Below, piece after piece: positions 1-8,932 of a stretch of DNA of 64,000 nucleotides. The notes below the pieces were generated by a model, which saw nothing but the letters and a program-made list of their open reading frames with translations, was not told the origin of the DNA and made no database searches. Source of the stretch: Rossellomorea pakistanensis (GTDB taxonomy: Bacteria > Bacillota > Bacilli > Bacillales > Bacillaceae_B); contig NZ_JAFBDZ010000001.1 in assembly GCF_016908495.1 (NCBI RefSeq), positions 806,001 to 870,000 on the forward strand, in the 5' to 3' direction. The position numbers were made by a program, and so were the translations under genes. Position 1 is the stretch's first letter. Every line of letters begins with the position of its first letter.

Positions 1-660
1 ATTGAAACCAGGTGCAATATTTTGACCAATGAGTGCTGCCTCAATGGGAATGGTACCCGAACCACAAAATGGATCAACCAATGGTCGATCCGGATTCCAA
101 ACCGATAACTGAATTAGTGCTGCTGCTAACGTTTCTTTTAGTGGTGCTTCCCCTTGTCCCGCACGATACCCTCTTTTATGGAGCCCGGCACCGCTAGTAT
201 CCAACGTGATACTGGCAATATCTTTATGCAGCGCGACTTCAATTTTGAAAATTGCCCCTGTTTCATCCAACCAATTAGATACTTTGTAGGATGATTTTAA
301 TTTTTCAACAATGGCTTTTTTTACAATTGACTGACAGTCTGACACACTAAATAATTTTGATTTTACCGATTTCCCCTGAACTGGGAATTGAGCATCTACC
401 GGAAGATATTTTTCCCATTGAATGGCTTTTGTTCCTTCAAAAAGCTGATCAAATGTTAATGCTTTAAATTCTCCAACTAGGATTTTCACACGGTCAGCAG
501 TTCGAAGCCAAAGATTTGCTCTTGCAATGGCCTTTTCATCACCTTGAAACCTTACCTTTCCATTTTCTACAGTACATTCATATCCTAGTTCTCTAACTTC
601 TTTCGCTACAAGTGACTCTAACCCCATTGCCGCCGTTGCGATTAATGTATACTCTGCCAT
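1..660 (-). CDS. ypsC: THUMP-domain class I SAM-dependent RNA methyltransferase, 3' end cut by window edge
   Basis: The reading frame starts at an ATG at 660 and stays open for 220 codons to base 1, so the C-terminal part is missing. The N-terminus resembles the ferredoxin-like/THUMP RNA-binding module of the YpsC/RlmL family (residues about 1-160). Near residues 195-205 is the start of the Rossmann methylase domain, with a DPFCGSGTIPIEAA motif that binds S-adenosylmethionine. The family methylates guanine in 23S rRNA; the exact site for this protein is inferred only. It is transcribed away from rnpB, the order seen in B. subtilis. Family assignment is firm; substrate is not visible. Confidence 0.93.
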   Translation of the reverse strand, partial: MAEYTLIATAAMGLESLVAKEVRELGYECTVENGKVRFQGDEKAIARANLWLRTADRVKILVGEFKALTFDQLFEGTKAIQWEKYLPVDAQFPVQGKSVKSKLFSVSDCQSIVKKAIVEKLKSSYKVSNWLDETGAIFKIEVALHKDIASITLDTSGAGLHKRGYRAGQGEAPLKETLAAALIQLSVWNPDRPLVDPFCGSGTIPIEAALIGQNIAPGFN

Positions 661-720
661 ATTTTCACACCTTTTTTTGTCATACCCATAAGTATTGACG
701 TAAATTAATATATGTAAAAT

Positions 721-751
721 AATAAAAGCTCTCCTTATTATACAGGAGAGC
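721..751 (-). terminator. Rho-independent terminator of rnpB
   Basis: An 8-bp inverted repeat (GCTCTCCT / AGGAGAGC) at 728-751 is followed on the minus strand by TTTTATT. It lies just past the 3' end of the RNase P RNA. Confidence 0.85.
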
Positions 752-772
752 GAACATTTAATATAAATCCCC

Positions 773-1180
773 GTTAAAAGCGTTCTGTAAGCCATGTTTT
801 GTACCATCGTACTACAAGCGATAGGGATATCTCGTACTCCGGTGGTAATCATCTATCTACAAGAATCGAAATCCTTGTCCTTCTTTTCGTTCAATTCCTC
901 CAAGAAGGTGCCCCTACCTAATTTGGGTTTCTCGCTCGTGGGGTTTACCTCGTTCCACCCTTGTCATTTCTTTCAAGGCTCCGTCACTGTGGCACTTTCA
1001 AGGTAGTAACACCATATCACAAGGACTTAGGTGCGTTCCCTGCCGTCACTCGGAGATATCCTCTCGAGTGCCCTAGCTTATGAATTGGCTAGGCACGAAC
1101 ACTACGGGCATCTCAGCACCGTGCGAGCATGGACTTTCCTCTACAACAAATGTTGCAGCGATTACCTAAACGCTATTAAC
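773..1180 (-). ncRNA. rnpB: RNase P RNA, bacterial type B
   Basis: The minus strand carries the universally conserved blocks of RNase P RNA in order: GAGGAAAGTCCATGCTCGCAC, the CACAGTGACG region, GTGGAACG(A)GGTAAACCCC, GCGAGAAACCCAAATT, and the 3' block ACAAAACATGGCTTACAGAA. The ends were set by the P1 helix, in which GTTAA/AGCGTT at 1180 pairs with AACGCT/TTAAC near 773. The layout matches the B. subtilis type B molecule and lies between ypsC and gpsB as there. It is the catalytic subunit that matures tRNA 5' ends. Exact termini may be off by a few bases. Confidence 0.97.
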
Positions 1181-1197
1181 AATGTATCCAAAAAACA

Positions 1198-1226
1198 ATT
1201 ATAGATGATTGGAATTAAATTTTCAA
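1198..1226 (-). promoter_or_regulatory. Sigma-A promoter of rnpB
   Basis: TTGAAA (1221-1226) and a perfect TATAAT (1198-1203) on the minus strand are separated by 17 bp. Predicted initiation is about 10 nt before the mature RNA 5' end, so a short 5' leader would be trimmed off. Confidence 0.8.
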
Positions 1227-1251
1227 GTAGTACTTTTCACCAGTTCTGCCA

Positions 1252-1551
1252 TCATTCGTATAATTTGCTTCCAAACACATGCTTTTCAAGATTCGATAGT
1301 CTTTTTAAGATATCAAAATTCGTCGTACCAGATTGTGGTGATGGAGTTCTTCTCCCTGCTTCCTCCAACTGCTTTTTCAACCTAAGATTTTCTTGTTGAA
1401 GATCTTCAATTGCCTGATGAAATGTTTCATAATCTTTTATAATCAAATCTAAGAACTTATCTACATCTTCTGGTTTATACCCACGCATGCCTGATTTAAA
1501 TTCTTTTTCTAAAATATCTTTAGCCGTTAATTTTACTTTATCAGATATCAT
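1252..1551 (-). CDS. gpsB: Cell-cycle adaptor protein GpsB
   Basis: This 99-residue protein has the DivIVA/GpsB fold. The N-terminal membrane-associated domain (residues 1-65) contains the family signature [20 protein letters not shown], then a heptad coiled coil (about 33-65), a short linker rich in Pro/Ser, and a C-terminal trimerising helix ([16 protein letters not shown]). GpsB shuttles penicillin-binding proteins between septum and side wall. Its main client class, a bifunctional PBP1 (ponA), lies in this window at 12478-15165. Length and position beside ypsA and rnpB are as in B. subtilis. Confidence 0.97.
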   Translation of the reverse strand: MISDKVKLTAKDILEKEFKSGMRGYKPEDVDKFLDLIIKDYETFHQAIEDLQQENLRLKKQLEEAGRRTPSPQSGTTNFDILKRLSNLEKHVFGSKLYE

Positions 1552-1610
1552 ATTTTCACCTCAGAGTTCACCTTACATCAATATTATTTTTTCAAAAAAT
1601 AGGATGTTTG

Positions 1611-2189
1611 TCAATGATCATTTAAGTAATATTCTTCCAACAAACGTTGTTGTTCTTCATCTGCAATAAATTGCAAATCCATAAATGTAATTTGCCGAAT
1701 TTCTAAAGGATGACTTTCTTGATATATTTTAGCTCCTTCATATAAATATTTAGGTGATCCTTCTCTTTCTTCATCATATAAGATAAGGAGGGCATCACTT
1801 TTATGTAACAGCAGTTGATTTTTGTTACGAAATTGCTGAGGGTTGTTATAAGGTTCTTTAGAAATACTGTCCACAAATTCAGCTTGAGTAAGAATCATTT
1901 CATACAATTCTTTATTATTTTCATTCCAATTTTCTTCTTGATTTAAAAATGGGGTAAGTACAGCAAGCTTTATGTTGGGGTAATCTAATTGCATATCGAT
2001 AACCACTTCTGCTGCCCAAAGCTCAACACCTAATTGCCCGCTAATCACAACCCATTCTAGCCCTTCATCAGCAAACGAAGCTAATTCTTTTTCTAAGGCT
2101 TTTTTTATATAGCCAATTGCAGGATCGTCCTGCTTAAAAAGCCCAAGTTCATGTTGCTTATAGCCAGAAACTGTTACTACCGAGGTCAT
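1611..2189 (-). CDS. ypsA: SLOG-family protein YpsA (DUF1273)
   Basis: The 192-residue start at 2189 is preferred because AAGGAGG lies 7 bases before it; an in-frame ATG six codons upstream overlaps that ribosome-binding site. The sequence follows YpsA along its length: a glycine-containing first strand ([12 protein letters not shown]), [19 protein letters not shown], and [19 protein letters not shown]. The SLOG (Rossmann-like) fold binds nucleotides or their derivatives. In B. subtilis and S. aureus YpsA affects cell division, which fits the neighbouring gpsB. The ligand is unknown. Confidence 0.93.
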   Translation of the reverse strand: MTSVVTVSGYKQHELGLFKQDDPAIGYIKKALEKELASFADEGLEWVVISGQLGVELWAAEVVIDMQLDYPNIKLAVLTPFLNQEENWNENNKELYEMILTQAEFVDSISKEPYNNPQQFRNKNQLLLHKSDALLILYDEEREGSPKYLYEGAKIYQESHPLEIRQITFMDLQFIADEEQQRLLEEYYLNDH

Positions 2190-2245
2190 TTTCAAAACCT
2201 CCTTCATTAGCTATATTATCTTTATATTAATGAAACTAATCAAAT

Positions 2246-2345
2246 AAAACAAGAGGTGACGCTAAAGATAGCTTTACCACATGCCTTTAACATATAAAAG
2301 GAATTGTTAGCAAGAGCATTTTATCTTCTGTCAACCTCTTGTTGT
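2246..2345 (-). terminator. Long imperfect inverted repeat, probable cotD terminator
   Basis: Arms ACAAGAGGT-GAC (2247-2260) and GTCAACCTCTTGT (2332-2344), with further partial pairing into AAGATA/TATCTT, enclose about 55 bases. On the minus strand the last arm is followed by TTTTATTTG. The loop is long for a terminator, so the call is tentative. Confidence 0.45.
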
Positions 2346-2385
2346 ATTTTAATTATTTAATATAATTCGACATCCAATATTCTTA

Positions 2386-2706
2386 CTATCTACCATATGG
2401 TCCGAATCCTGGACCTCCTGGGCCAAATCCTGGTCCTGGACCACCTGGACCTCCTGGGCCTGGGCCAAAACCAGGTCCTCCTGGGCCACCTGGACCTCCA
2501 CCGCAATTAAATTGTTGATGTGAAGCCGAGTCTACCATTGATTGTGTTTGTGGGAAATAGTGTTTATGCTGATACATTTGATTATTCATAATGGTTGTAT
2601 GCACTGGATGAATATGAGGTACTTCATAGACGCTGTTTACATGCTTTACACAGCATTTTGTCGGATGAACTACCGCAGGTAAAACATTGTTAGGTCTGCA
2701 TTTCAT
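2386..2706 (-). CDS. cotD: CotD-family inner spore coat protein with Gly/Pro-rich tail
   Basis: Residues 1-68 match the CotD family: an N-terminal CRPN...VVHPTKCCVKH, the VPHIHPVHTT block, and HKHYFPQTQS, rich in His and Cys. Residues 69-106 form a tail made of GGPG, GFGPG and GPGF repeats ending in GPYGR, which the 75-residue B. subtilis CotD does not have. CotD is a mother-cell protein of the inner coat. The ribosome-binding site GGAGAAAA lies close to the ATG. The tail may be a later extension; it is discussed as a finding. Confidence 0.88.
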   Translation of the reverse strand: MKCRPNNVLPAVVHPTKCCVKHVNSVYEVPHIHPVHTTIMNNQMYQHKHYFPQTQSMVDSASHQQFNCGGGPGGPGGPGFGPGPGGPGGPGPGFGPGGPGFGPYGR

Positions 2707-2749
2707 TTTATTTTTCTCCTTCCATCTATCTATATTTTTACTTCAATAT

Positions 2750-2778
2750 CAGCCTATGATGGAAGTTTATAACATGTA
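2750..2778 (-). promoter_or_regulatory. Candidate sigma-K promoter of cotD
   Basis: On the minus strand TACA (2775-2778) and CATAGGCTG (2750-2758) are separated by exactly 16 bp, close to the sigma-K pattern mACm-N16-CATAnnnTA. B. subtilis cotD is a late mother-cell gene under sigma-K, so the match is plausible but unproven. Confidence 0.45.
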
Positions 2779-2821
2779 CTAATGCAAATACCTATTTTTT
2801 CAATACGGATCTTGTTCGATT

Positions 2822-2917
2822 TTATAATAGTGTAAGGAAAGTTCCTCTCATATTAGAAAAAACAAATGCCGTTAAACCTATTACAACAAAAAAAAGGATT
2901 AAAATTGCTCTATTCAT
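2822..2917 (-). CDS. Small single-pass membrane protein (31 aa), hypothetical
   Basis: An ATG at 2917, preceded by AGGGCGG at a spacing of 8, opens a 31-codon frame. The product starts MNRAILILFFVVIG and has one hydrophobic segment covering residues 3-20, followed by a short polar tail (NMRGTFLTLL). It lies in the 771-bp stretch between mrfB and the cotD start, where no other gene fits. I do not recognise a family. The ribosome-binding site and the clean membrane segment favour a real gene, but its small size leaves doubt. Confidence 0.42.
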   Translation of the reverse strand: MNRAILILFFVVIGLTAFVFSNMRGTFLTLL

Positions 2918-3103
2918 GCTTATATCCGCCCTAACTTTTCAATCTAAAATTAATTTCAACACAATTCTACATTTTACAACTTTTAACCTTAACACTCAAT
3001 AGATTTCTCCTAATTTTATGAAGTAATTTGTCATTTATTATTCTAATATTACGTTTACATTACGGAACTCGTCGAAAAATGCGCTTCCCCGGGAAATGTA
3101 TTC

Positions 3104-4333
3104 TTACTTCGATAATTTTCGATTTAACCGCTTGATTCGAATCAAGACTTTTTCACTTGAATTATGGTCATTTTCAGTTAAAGACTTATAAGCTTCATTA
3201 GCATAGGAAATGGCTTTTTTATAATCTTTATAATAATGTTCATACACTTTCGCCAATTCTATAAGGCTTTTTATTTTTAAAGGCTGATCCTTTGTTGCTT
3301 GAAAGATTTTATTCCACAAAACAACTGCTTCATCAAATGCCTTTTCTTTTTTAAAGTGCAATGCCAATGCATAACTAGCAAGATTTTTTTCTTCACCAAC
3401 TGAATGCATCACTTTTTGATAGTGCTGGACGGCAAGTTTCTCTTCTCCAACATAATCAAACCATTTTCCAACAAGCCATTTTTCCTTGCTTGTTTGATTG
3501 TGATCAAGACCAAGGATTTGAAGGGAAAGATGTGTATATAGAGTAATTAAAGAAAGAATGTCGAGTTCGTTATGAGACATAACCTTTAGCACTCCTTCTG
3601 GGTCTTTTCTCTCAACAAAGTCAAAATAAATCATTGGAGCTAAATATCCTGGGACATCGCCTTTACGATGAAACTGAAGAATCTTCTTCTCAACATTTGA
3701 TAATTTTACTGATTCTAACTCATCCTTCCACATTCTTCTCGCAGCGTGGTATAAATCAAAATGCCCAAATGACGGAAGTTTTGGGACATGATCCCGTATA
3801 AGAGTATGTCTGGTCTTCACCTGGGGCCAGTCAAAAGCCTTGCCATTGTAAGTAACGAGAGTTGTATAATCGATATTTTCTAAAAAACTATAATAAAGGG
3901 GAATTTCGTTTCCAGGACTCGGTAATAAATGTTGTTTCAGTATTAATTCCTTTTCATTAAATTGAGCATACCCTAACAAGAAAATCATATTGCCTGCACC
4001 TCCTCCTAACCCTGTAGTTTCCGTATCAAAGAAAAAAATTTGAGAAGGATGAAGCCCCTTTGCAGACAAAGGATGTGACCCATCAAATCCTTGCCATTTT
4101 TCTACTACATTCAAAAAATCCTTAAAGGAATATTTCCCATGACATTCCTCAAGCTTGTAACGAACTTCTCTTATTAAACAATAATCATCATCTAAAAAAT
4201 ATGGACGGACATTTGCGTTTTCCCATATCTTTTCATTTGGGATCTCTAGGGTTTTCCTGTTTTCGATAATTGGGGCTGCTGCTTCTGTGACAATATGCTT
4301 TTTCATACGATTTAGTTTGCTCTTTATTGACAT
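3104..4333 (-). CDS. mrfB: Mitomycin repair exonuclease MrfB (YprB)
   Basis: The chosen ATG at 4333 has GGGGAG just upstream and overlaps the last codons of mrfA by 10 bases; a longer frame to 4438 runs back into mrfA without support. The 409-residue protein has a DEDD/RNase H-like 3'-exonuclease domain at about residues 95-265 (FFFDTETTGLGGGAGN, VTYNGKAFDWPQVKTRH, and SHNELDILSL) and a C-terminal TPR-like helical region. In B. subtilis MrfB acts with MrfA in a UvrA-independent pathway that repairs mitomycin C lesions. The overlap implies translational coupling. Confidence 0.95.
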   Translation of the reverse strand: MSIKSKLNRMKKHIVTEAAAPIIENRKTLEIPNEKIWENANVRPYFLDDDYCLIREVRYKLEECHGKYSFKDFLNVVEKWQGFDGSHPLSAKGLHPSQIFFFDTETTGLGGGAGNMIFLLGYAQFNEKELILKQHLLPSPGNEIPLYYSFLENIDYTTLVTYNGKAFDWPQVKTRHTLIRDHVPKLPSFGHFDLYHAARRMWKDELESVKLSNVEKKILQFHRKGDVPGYLAPMIYFDFVERKDPEGVLKVMSHNELDILSLITLYTHLSLQILGLDHNQTSKEKWLVGKWFDYVGEEKLAVQHYQKVMHSVGEEKNLASYALALHFKKEKAFDEAVVLWNKIFQATKDQPLKIKSLIELAKVYEHYYKDYKKAISYANEAYKSLTENDHNSSEKVLIRIKRLNRKLSK

Positions 4334-6618
4334 GTCTCTCCCCTTCCTTCCAACTGAGAAAGAAAGATATTGAATAATTTTAAAGTATCTCTTTTGGAAT
4401 TTGCTGAAGAATGATCCGACCCTATGCAAGATGGACACCCATTATCACATGGACATTTGGATACCATTGACTTTGATTCAATAAAAATCTCGACCATTTG
4501 CTCGTAGACCTTTTCACTGAGCCCAATCCCGCCAGGGTAGCGATCATAGATAAAAATCGTTGGTTGATCATTATGTGCTGCTTTGACTTGAGGGACAACA
4601 AAAATATCACTAGGATCACACATAACAAATAATGGAATAACTCCTTTTAAACCATGGGAAAGACCGATTAATGCCTGCTCAAGTCGATCTTGTGAAATAA
4701 AATCATTGTTCTTTAATGAAACCCAAGCAGAATTTGTATGGAGCTCTTCTTCAGGAAGGTGAATAGGTCCTGAACCGATATTTTCATGAGTATCAAATTT
4801 TATTTTCTTGAATATAGTTGCCATGGCTATAACAGAAACATCTCCATATCCAATATCTACCATGAATGAAGTTCTTTCTTTATCTACTTCTAGAACACTA
4901 AGCTTAACAGCAAGGTTTGCATCGGTAAAATAGTCTACGTCGACTTCACGAACGAAAGCTTTCTTTTCATCCCAATCCAGCTTTTCAACTTGAAATTGAA
5001 CTCCTTGATGAAGATAGATAGCTTCATCATGAAGAAGTGTCATGGCGGAGAAACGATCCATTTCTCCTATTACCTTCACATTCGCAACATCACTTTGGTC
5101 AATAATGATGACATTTTCTTGAGATGCTGAGCGCAAGCTGATATTATGTGCCGGGAAAGAGTCATTCATCCAATACCACTTTTCACCATTTTTATGAAGG
5201 ATAGTTTCTTCCACAAGAAACTCTAAAATATCTTCTATTTCTAGAGAGCCAAATCGATCCCCTTCTTTGAAAGGTAATTCATAGGCAGCACATTTGAGAT
5301 GATCTATTAAAATGATCAAATTATCGGAGTTAATTCTCGCTGTCTCAGGAGTTTGTTCAAAAAAGTATTGAGGATGATCGACAATATACTGATCAAGAGG
5401 ATTTGAACTTGCCACCATTATAACTAGAGATTCTCCGTGCCTCCTCCCTGCTCTACCAGCCTGCTGCCAAGCACTTGCAATTGTTCCTGGATATCCTGTC
5501 ATAATACAAACTTGTAATTGTCCGATATCTACTCCTAGCTCCAATGCATTCGTACTCACGACTCCATAGATTTCTCCATTGCGTAGACCCTTTTCAATTT
5601 CACGTCTTTGAGTCGGGAGATATCCACCACGGTACCCTCTTATCGATTTAGGTCCCAATTGTTTGTTTACCAGCTCTTGAAGATACGTTAAAATGATTTC
5701 AACTCTCACACGGCTTCTTGCAAAGACTATGGTTTGGATTTTATTTTTTAAAAGCTCTCCGGCAATATTCCGTACTTCAAGTGTTGCGCTTCTTCTTATG
5801 TTTAGTGGTTTATTAACAATTGGAGGATTATAAAAAACAAAATGCTTTTTACCACTCGGAGCACCGTTACGATCGATTAATCTCATGGAGGAGTTAGTTA
5901 ATGATTCCGCTAGCTCTTTAGGATTAGCAATTGTTGCCGATGTACAAATAAAAATGGGATCACTTCCATAAAAGCTGCAAATCCTTTTCAATCTACGAAT
6001 CACATTACTAACATGACTTCCGAATACTCCCCGGTATATATGTAACTCATCAATAACTACATATTGTAAATTTTCAAATAAAGACACCCATTTTGTATGG
6101 TGTGGAAGAATGGCTGAGTGGAGCATGTCTGGATTTGTAATAACAATTTGCCCTGCTTTTCTAACCTTTTGTCGAATATTGGCAGATGTATCACCATCAT
6201 ATGTGTAACTATTGATCCCCACGCTTGCCTCTTGGATGATCTCATTTAATTCACTCTTTTGATCTTGCGCTAACGCTTTTGTTGGAAAAATATACAGTGC
6301 CCTTGTCGTTGGATCATCCATGATACTTTGTAATACAGGTAAGTTGTAACACAAAGTTTTTCCAGAAGCAGTAGGAGTGACTGCTGTAAAATTCTCACCA
6401 CGCATCGCTAAATCAAACGCTTCTCTTTGATGACTATATAGTTGTTGAATCCCTTTTTTGTTAAGGGCTTCTTTTATTTTAGGATGAATCGTTTCTGGCA
6501 TATCCACATTAATGGCTTTCTTTTCACCAATCGTGTGCCAGTAGACAATTTGTTTTTTAAATTGTGGATCCGATTGTAAAAGATTGATTGTTTCTTGTAA
6601 GGTTCGTTTTTGAAACAT
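4324..6618 (-). CDS. mrfA: Mitomycin repair helicase MrfA (YprA), DEAD/DEAH with DUF1998
   Basis: This is a 764-residue superfamily 2 helicase. Motif I is TPTASGKT near residue 82, motif II DELH near 190, motif III SAT near 228, and motif VI QQAGRAGRR near 385. The C-terminal MrfA zinc-binding domain (DUF1998) ends with four cysteines in CPCDNGCPSC near residue 730. It is the 3'-5' helicase partner of MrfB encoded immediately downstream. Length agrees with B. subtilis YprA (about 750 aa). No in-frame damage is seen. Confidence 0.96.
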   Translation of the reverse strand: MFQKRTLQETINLLQSDPQFKKQIVYWHTIGEKKAINVDMPETIHPKIKEALNKKGIQQLYSHQREAFDLAMRGENFTAVTPTASGKTLCYNLPVLQSIMDDPTTRALYIFPTKALAQDQKSELNEIIQEASVGINSYTYDGDTSANIRQKVRKAGQIVITNPDMLHSAILPHHTKWVSLFENLQYVVIDELHIYRGVFGSHVSNVIRRLKRICSFYGSDPIFICTSATIANPKELAESLTNSSMRLIDRNGAPSGKKHFVFYNPPIVNKPLNIRRSATLEVRNIAGELLKNKIQTIVFARSRVRVEIILTYLQELVNKQLGPKSIRGYRGGYLPTQRREIEKGLRNGEIYGVVSTNALELGVDIGQLQVCIMTGYPGTIASAWQQAGRAGRRHGESLVIMVASSNPLDQYIVDHPQYFFEQTPETARINSDNLIILIDHLKCAAYELPFKEGDRFGSLEIEDILEFLVEETILHKNGEKWYWMNDSFPAHNISLRSASQENVIIIDQSDVANVKVIGEMDRFSAMTLLHDEAIYLHQGVQFQVEKLDWDEKKAFVREVDVDYFTDANLAVKLSVLEVDKERTSFMVDIGYGDVSVIAMATIFKKIKFDTHENIGSGPIHLPEEELHTNSAWVSLKNNDFISQDRLEQALIGLSHGLKGVIPLFVMCDPSDIFVVPQVKAAHNDQPTIFIYDRYPGGIGLSEKVYEQMVEIFIESKSMVSKCPCDNGCPSCIGSDHSSANSKRDTLKLFNIFLSQLEGRGETCQ

Positions 6619-6802
6619 CTATTTTCACCCCTCTTCTATTTTAGCGAATAAACGTTCGAATACAAAGCGAAAAATGGCAAAATAAAAAGTGGCAAGAACT
6701 ACACCGCTTACTATTTCAGTAGATCTCCTTAAAGAAAATCAGCCTATATAGTAAAGCGTGATTCTACCACTCGATATAAAGTAACTAGTAACTAATACCT
6801 TT

Positions 6803-7579
6803 TTATCTGGCAAAATTCTTAATTTCCATTGCTAACACTTCTGGTTCCTCCATCATTCCCATATGACCTGAATTCTCTAGTAGAACTTCAGTCATCATCG
6901 GGCCATTATCTGTGAACGTTCTGTTGTTTGGGATGATTTGATCATGTTTTCCTGCTACTAATAAAACTGGCACATTACTATTTAATACAACTTGTAAACG
7001 TTCGACACGATTCCTCATTGCTTTTAATGACTCTTTCGCCCCCACTGGATTTGTATTGTATCCGATCTCTCTAGCAAATTGAATTTCCTCTTTCAATTCT
7101 TCGGTCTGGTATGGACTGAATAAATTCTGAACAAGATCATCTATATATAAAGGTAAACCATGACCATTAATGGCATCAATCGCTTTTGTTCGATTTTCCT
7201 TAGCTTCAAAAGTATCAGCGTACGGAGTGGAGTGAATTAATCCAAACCCTTTTAACTTCTCAGGAAAAAGTTCAGCAAAGGCGAGAGTTACATACCCCCC
7301 GAACGAATGTCCTAAAAGGTAAACTTGATCTAATTGCTTTTGATCTAAAAAATAATTAATATCCTTAGCCAAATCCTCGATTGAAAACCCTGCTTCAATC
7401 ACAGCTGATTCTCCATGACCTCTTAAGTCAATTGTAATAACTCTGTGTGTATCCAAGAGAGGAACGATTTTATCCCAATATTTAGAGCTTCCACAAAATC
7501 CATGAAGAAGGATAATCGTATTTCCCTCCCCTTTATCTTCGTATGCAAGTTCATGGTCACCGACACGTTGTGTTTTCAT
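6803..7579 (-). CDS. Alpha/beta-fold hydrolase
   Basis: A 258-residue single-domain alpha/beta hydrolase. It has the oxyanion-hole motif HGFCGS near residue 26, the nucleophile elbow GHSFGG with Ser92, a lid region around 120-190, an acidic residue in GKHDQII, and the catalytic His in NSGHMG near residue 240. An in-frame TTG one codon upstream is a less likely start than the ATG at 7579. The closest family types are MhpC/MenH-like esterases, but no men genes for that step are adjacent and the substrate cannot be told. It is absent from this place in B. subtilis. Confidence 0.85.
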   Translation of the reverse strand: MKTQRVGDHELAYEDKGEGNTIILLHGFCGSSKYWDKIVPLLDTHRVITIDLRGHGESAVIEAGFSIEDLAKDINYFLDQKQLDQVYLLGHSFGGYVTLAFAELFPEKLKGFGLIHSTPYADTFEAKENRTKAIDAINGHGLPLYIDDLVQNLFSPYQTEELKEEIQFAREIGYNTNPVGAKESLKAMRNRVERLQVVLNSNVPVLLVAGKHDQIIPNNRTFTDNGPMMTEVLLENSGHMGMMEEPEVLAMEIKNFAR

Positions 7580-7718
7580 CAAATCACACCCTTTTTTCTA
7601 ATAGGTTACACTTTACATTTTCCCATTTAGCACCTATTTAAACTAAGGACATTCACACAATTTATCAACACATTCATATACTATATACGAAATTGTCTGC
7701 CTGAAAGGAGAGAGTATA

Positions 7719-8192
7719 ATGAGTGATAACACTCCAAAGAAACCTGCTAAAAAAAATCCTTCTCCATTTGGAGAACTTATGAACTCGATGAATGATTTTT
7801 TTCAAGAACGACCAGTAAAGGGCATTCTTCAAAGTATTGATGAGTTTTTTCAATCTCCTTTTCCTAGTGGTATGGGTGGATTTCCTGTTGATTTAGAAGA
7901 AAACAATTCTGAGCATATTGTTAAAGTTCAACTCCCAGGAGTAAAAAGAGATCAAATCAATATCGATGTTTTTCAACAGTATGTAACGATTTCCGTTAAA
8001 AATACCAAGCTTTTCACCCAAGAAAATGAAGACAATAAAATTATTCAGCGAAAGCAGTCGATGCAGAGAACGACAAGAACTATTCCGTTGCCCAGTCTGA
8101 TTGATGATCAAAATGCAAGTGCTTCCTATGAGGATGGACTACTAGTATTGAAACTACCGAAAATTCAAGGAAAAAAATTAAATTTAGAATAA
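7719..8192 (+). CDS. Hsp20/alpha-crystallin family protein (YocM/CotM-like)
   Basis: The 157-residue protein has an N-terminal Pro/Phe-rich arm with the repeated pattern FFQ (residues 27-50) and an alpha-crystallin domain from about 57 to 157 (VKVQLPGVKRDQINI, and the GLLVLKLPK ending). The ribosome-binding site is GAAAGGAGAG. The gene is divergent from the alpha/beta hydrolase. A CATATACTA box with an upstream ACAC at about 7659-7683 resembles a mother-cell sigma-E/K promoter, which would suggest a sporulation role like CotM, but this is weak. A strong terminator follows. Confidence 0.85.
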   Translation: MSDNTPKKPAKKNPSPFGELMNSMNDFFQERPVKGILQSIDEFFQSPFPSGMGGFPVDLEENNSEHIVKVQLPGVKRDQINIDVFQQYVTISVKNTKLFTQENEDNKIIQRKQSMQRTTRTIPLPSLIDDQNASASYEDGLLVLKLPKIQGKKLNLE

Positions 8193-8198
8193 AGCCAT

Positions 8199-8246
8199 TG
8201 CACCACTGTGGAAAATACTTCATTACGACACAGTGGTGTTTCTTAT
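8199..8246 (+). terminator. Terminator of the hsp20-like gene
   Basis: A perfect 10-bp stem, CACCACTGTG (8201-8210) and CACAGTGGTG (8229-8238), is followed by TTTCTTAT. Confidence 0.85.
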
Positions 8247-8386
8247 AATCCCTTCATTCAAATTCAAACGAATAGGCCTGTCTAGTATCAAAGCTTATAA
8301 AACCACATTCCCCAATAGTAGAAGAAACTCTTAAAGCATCTTCTATATTAGAAATTGTGGTTCCTTCCCCATATGAGATAGCCCTA

Positions 8387-8872
8387 TTACACTTTAAATA
8401 GTCCGCCAAGTCCCTTTACCATACTTGAAACTTGGTTAACTGCACTCATCATTTGTCCTGCGGTATTCATCATCTTATTAAAATCAACTGAACCATCCTG
8501 TGACTTAAAGGAATTCATGACCGAACCAATCCCAGAAGAAGTCTGTTTTTTCATAAAATTAGCTTTTGGATAAGGGTTAGCAAAGTGTTGGTTATTCTGA
8601 TTCTGTTGAAATCCACCTTGACTATATGGATCTATTTCTTCTGATTGAAGAGGATTCTGAAAATAATGCGGTTGCTGGTAATGTGTCTTATGTTGTTGAT
8701 ATAGGTTCTGGTTAGAATAGGGTTGATTTGCTTGTGGTGACCCCTGAGGGAATGGTTGATATCCTGGTGGAAATCCTTGATGAAAATAATTTGCTTCTTG
8801 AGGTGGCCTCCACATCATGTAAGGATTATTATGAAAATGAGGATTTCTCATCATATACTGTCTGTTTCTCAT
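8387..8872 (-). CDS. yppG: YppG-like protein, putative spore coat component
   Basis: Start at 8872 is set by CAGGAGGAAG upstream; the frame extends six codons further but through that site. Of 161 residues, 1-105 are low-complexity and rich in Gln, Asn, Pro, Tyr and His (repeats of NPYMM, PYSNQN and QQPHYFQNP). The conserved part is the C-terminal 50 residues (IGSVMNSFKSQDGSVDFNKM...SMVKGLGGLF), which marks the YppG family. A mother-cell promoter candidate precedes it. The locus matches yppG in B. subtilis. Molecular function is unknown. Confidence 0.82.
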   Translation of the reverse strand: MRNRQYMMRNPHFHNNPYMMWRPPQEANYFHQGFPPGYQPFPQGSPQANQPYSNQNLYQQHKTHYQQPHYFQNPLQSEEIDPYSQGGFQQNQNNQHFANPYPKANFMKKQTSSGIGSVMNSFKSQDGSVDFNKMMNTAGQMMSAVNQVSSMVKGLGGLFKV

Positions 8873-8904
8873 CACTCTTCCTCCTGACAAGAGAGTTGCT
8901 ACTG

Positions 8905-8932
8905 TATTCTATGACCAATGTTTAAAATGGTG
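8905..8932 (-). promoter_or_regulatory. Candidate sigma-K/E promoter of yppG
   Basis: On the minus strand CACC (8929-8932) precedes CATAGAATA (8905-8913) by 15 bp. The -10 element fits CATAnnnTA exactly. The gene's coat-like composition supports late mother-cell expression, but the spacing is one base short of the usual 16. Confidence 0.4.

Noticed and set aside
794..1006. 70-codon plus-strand frame
   Set aside because: It lies wholly within the RNase P RNA gene, antisense to conserved RNA blocks.
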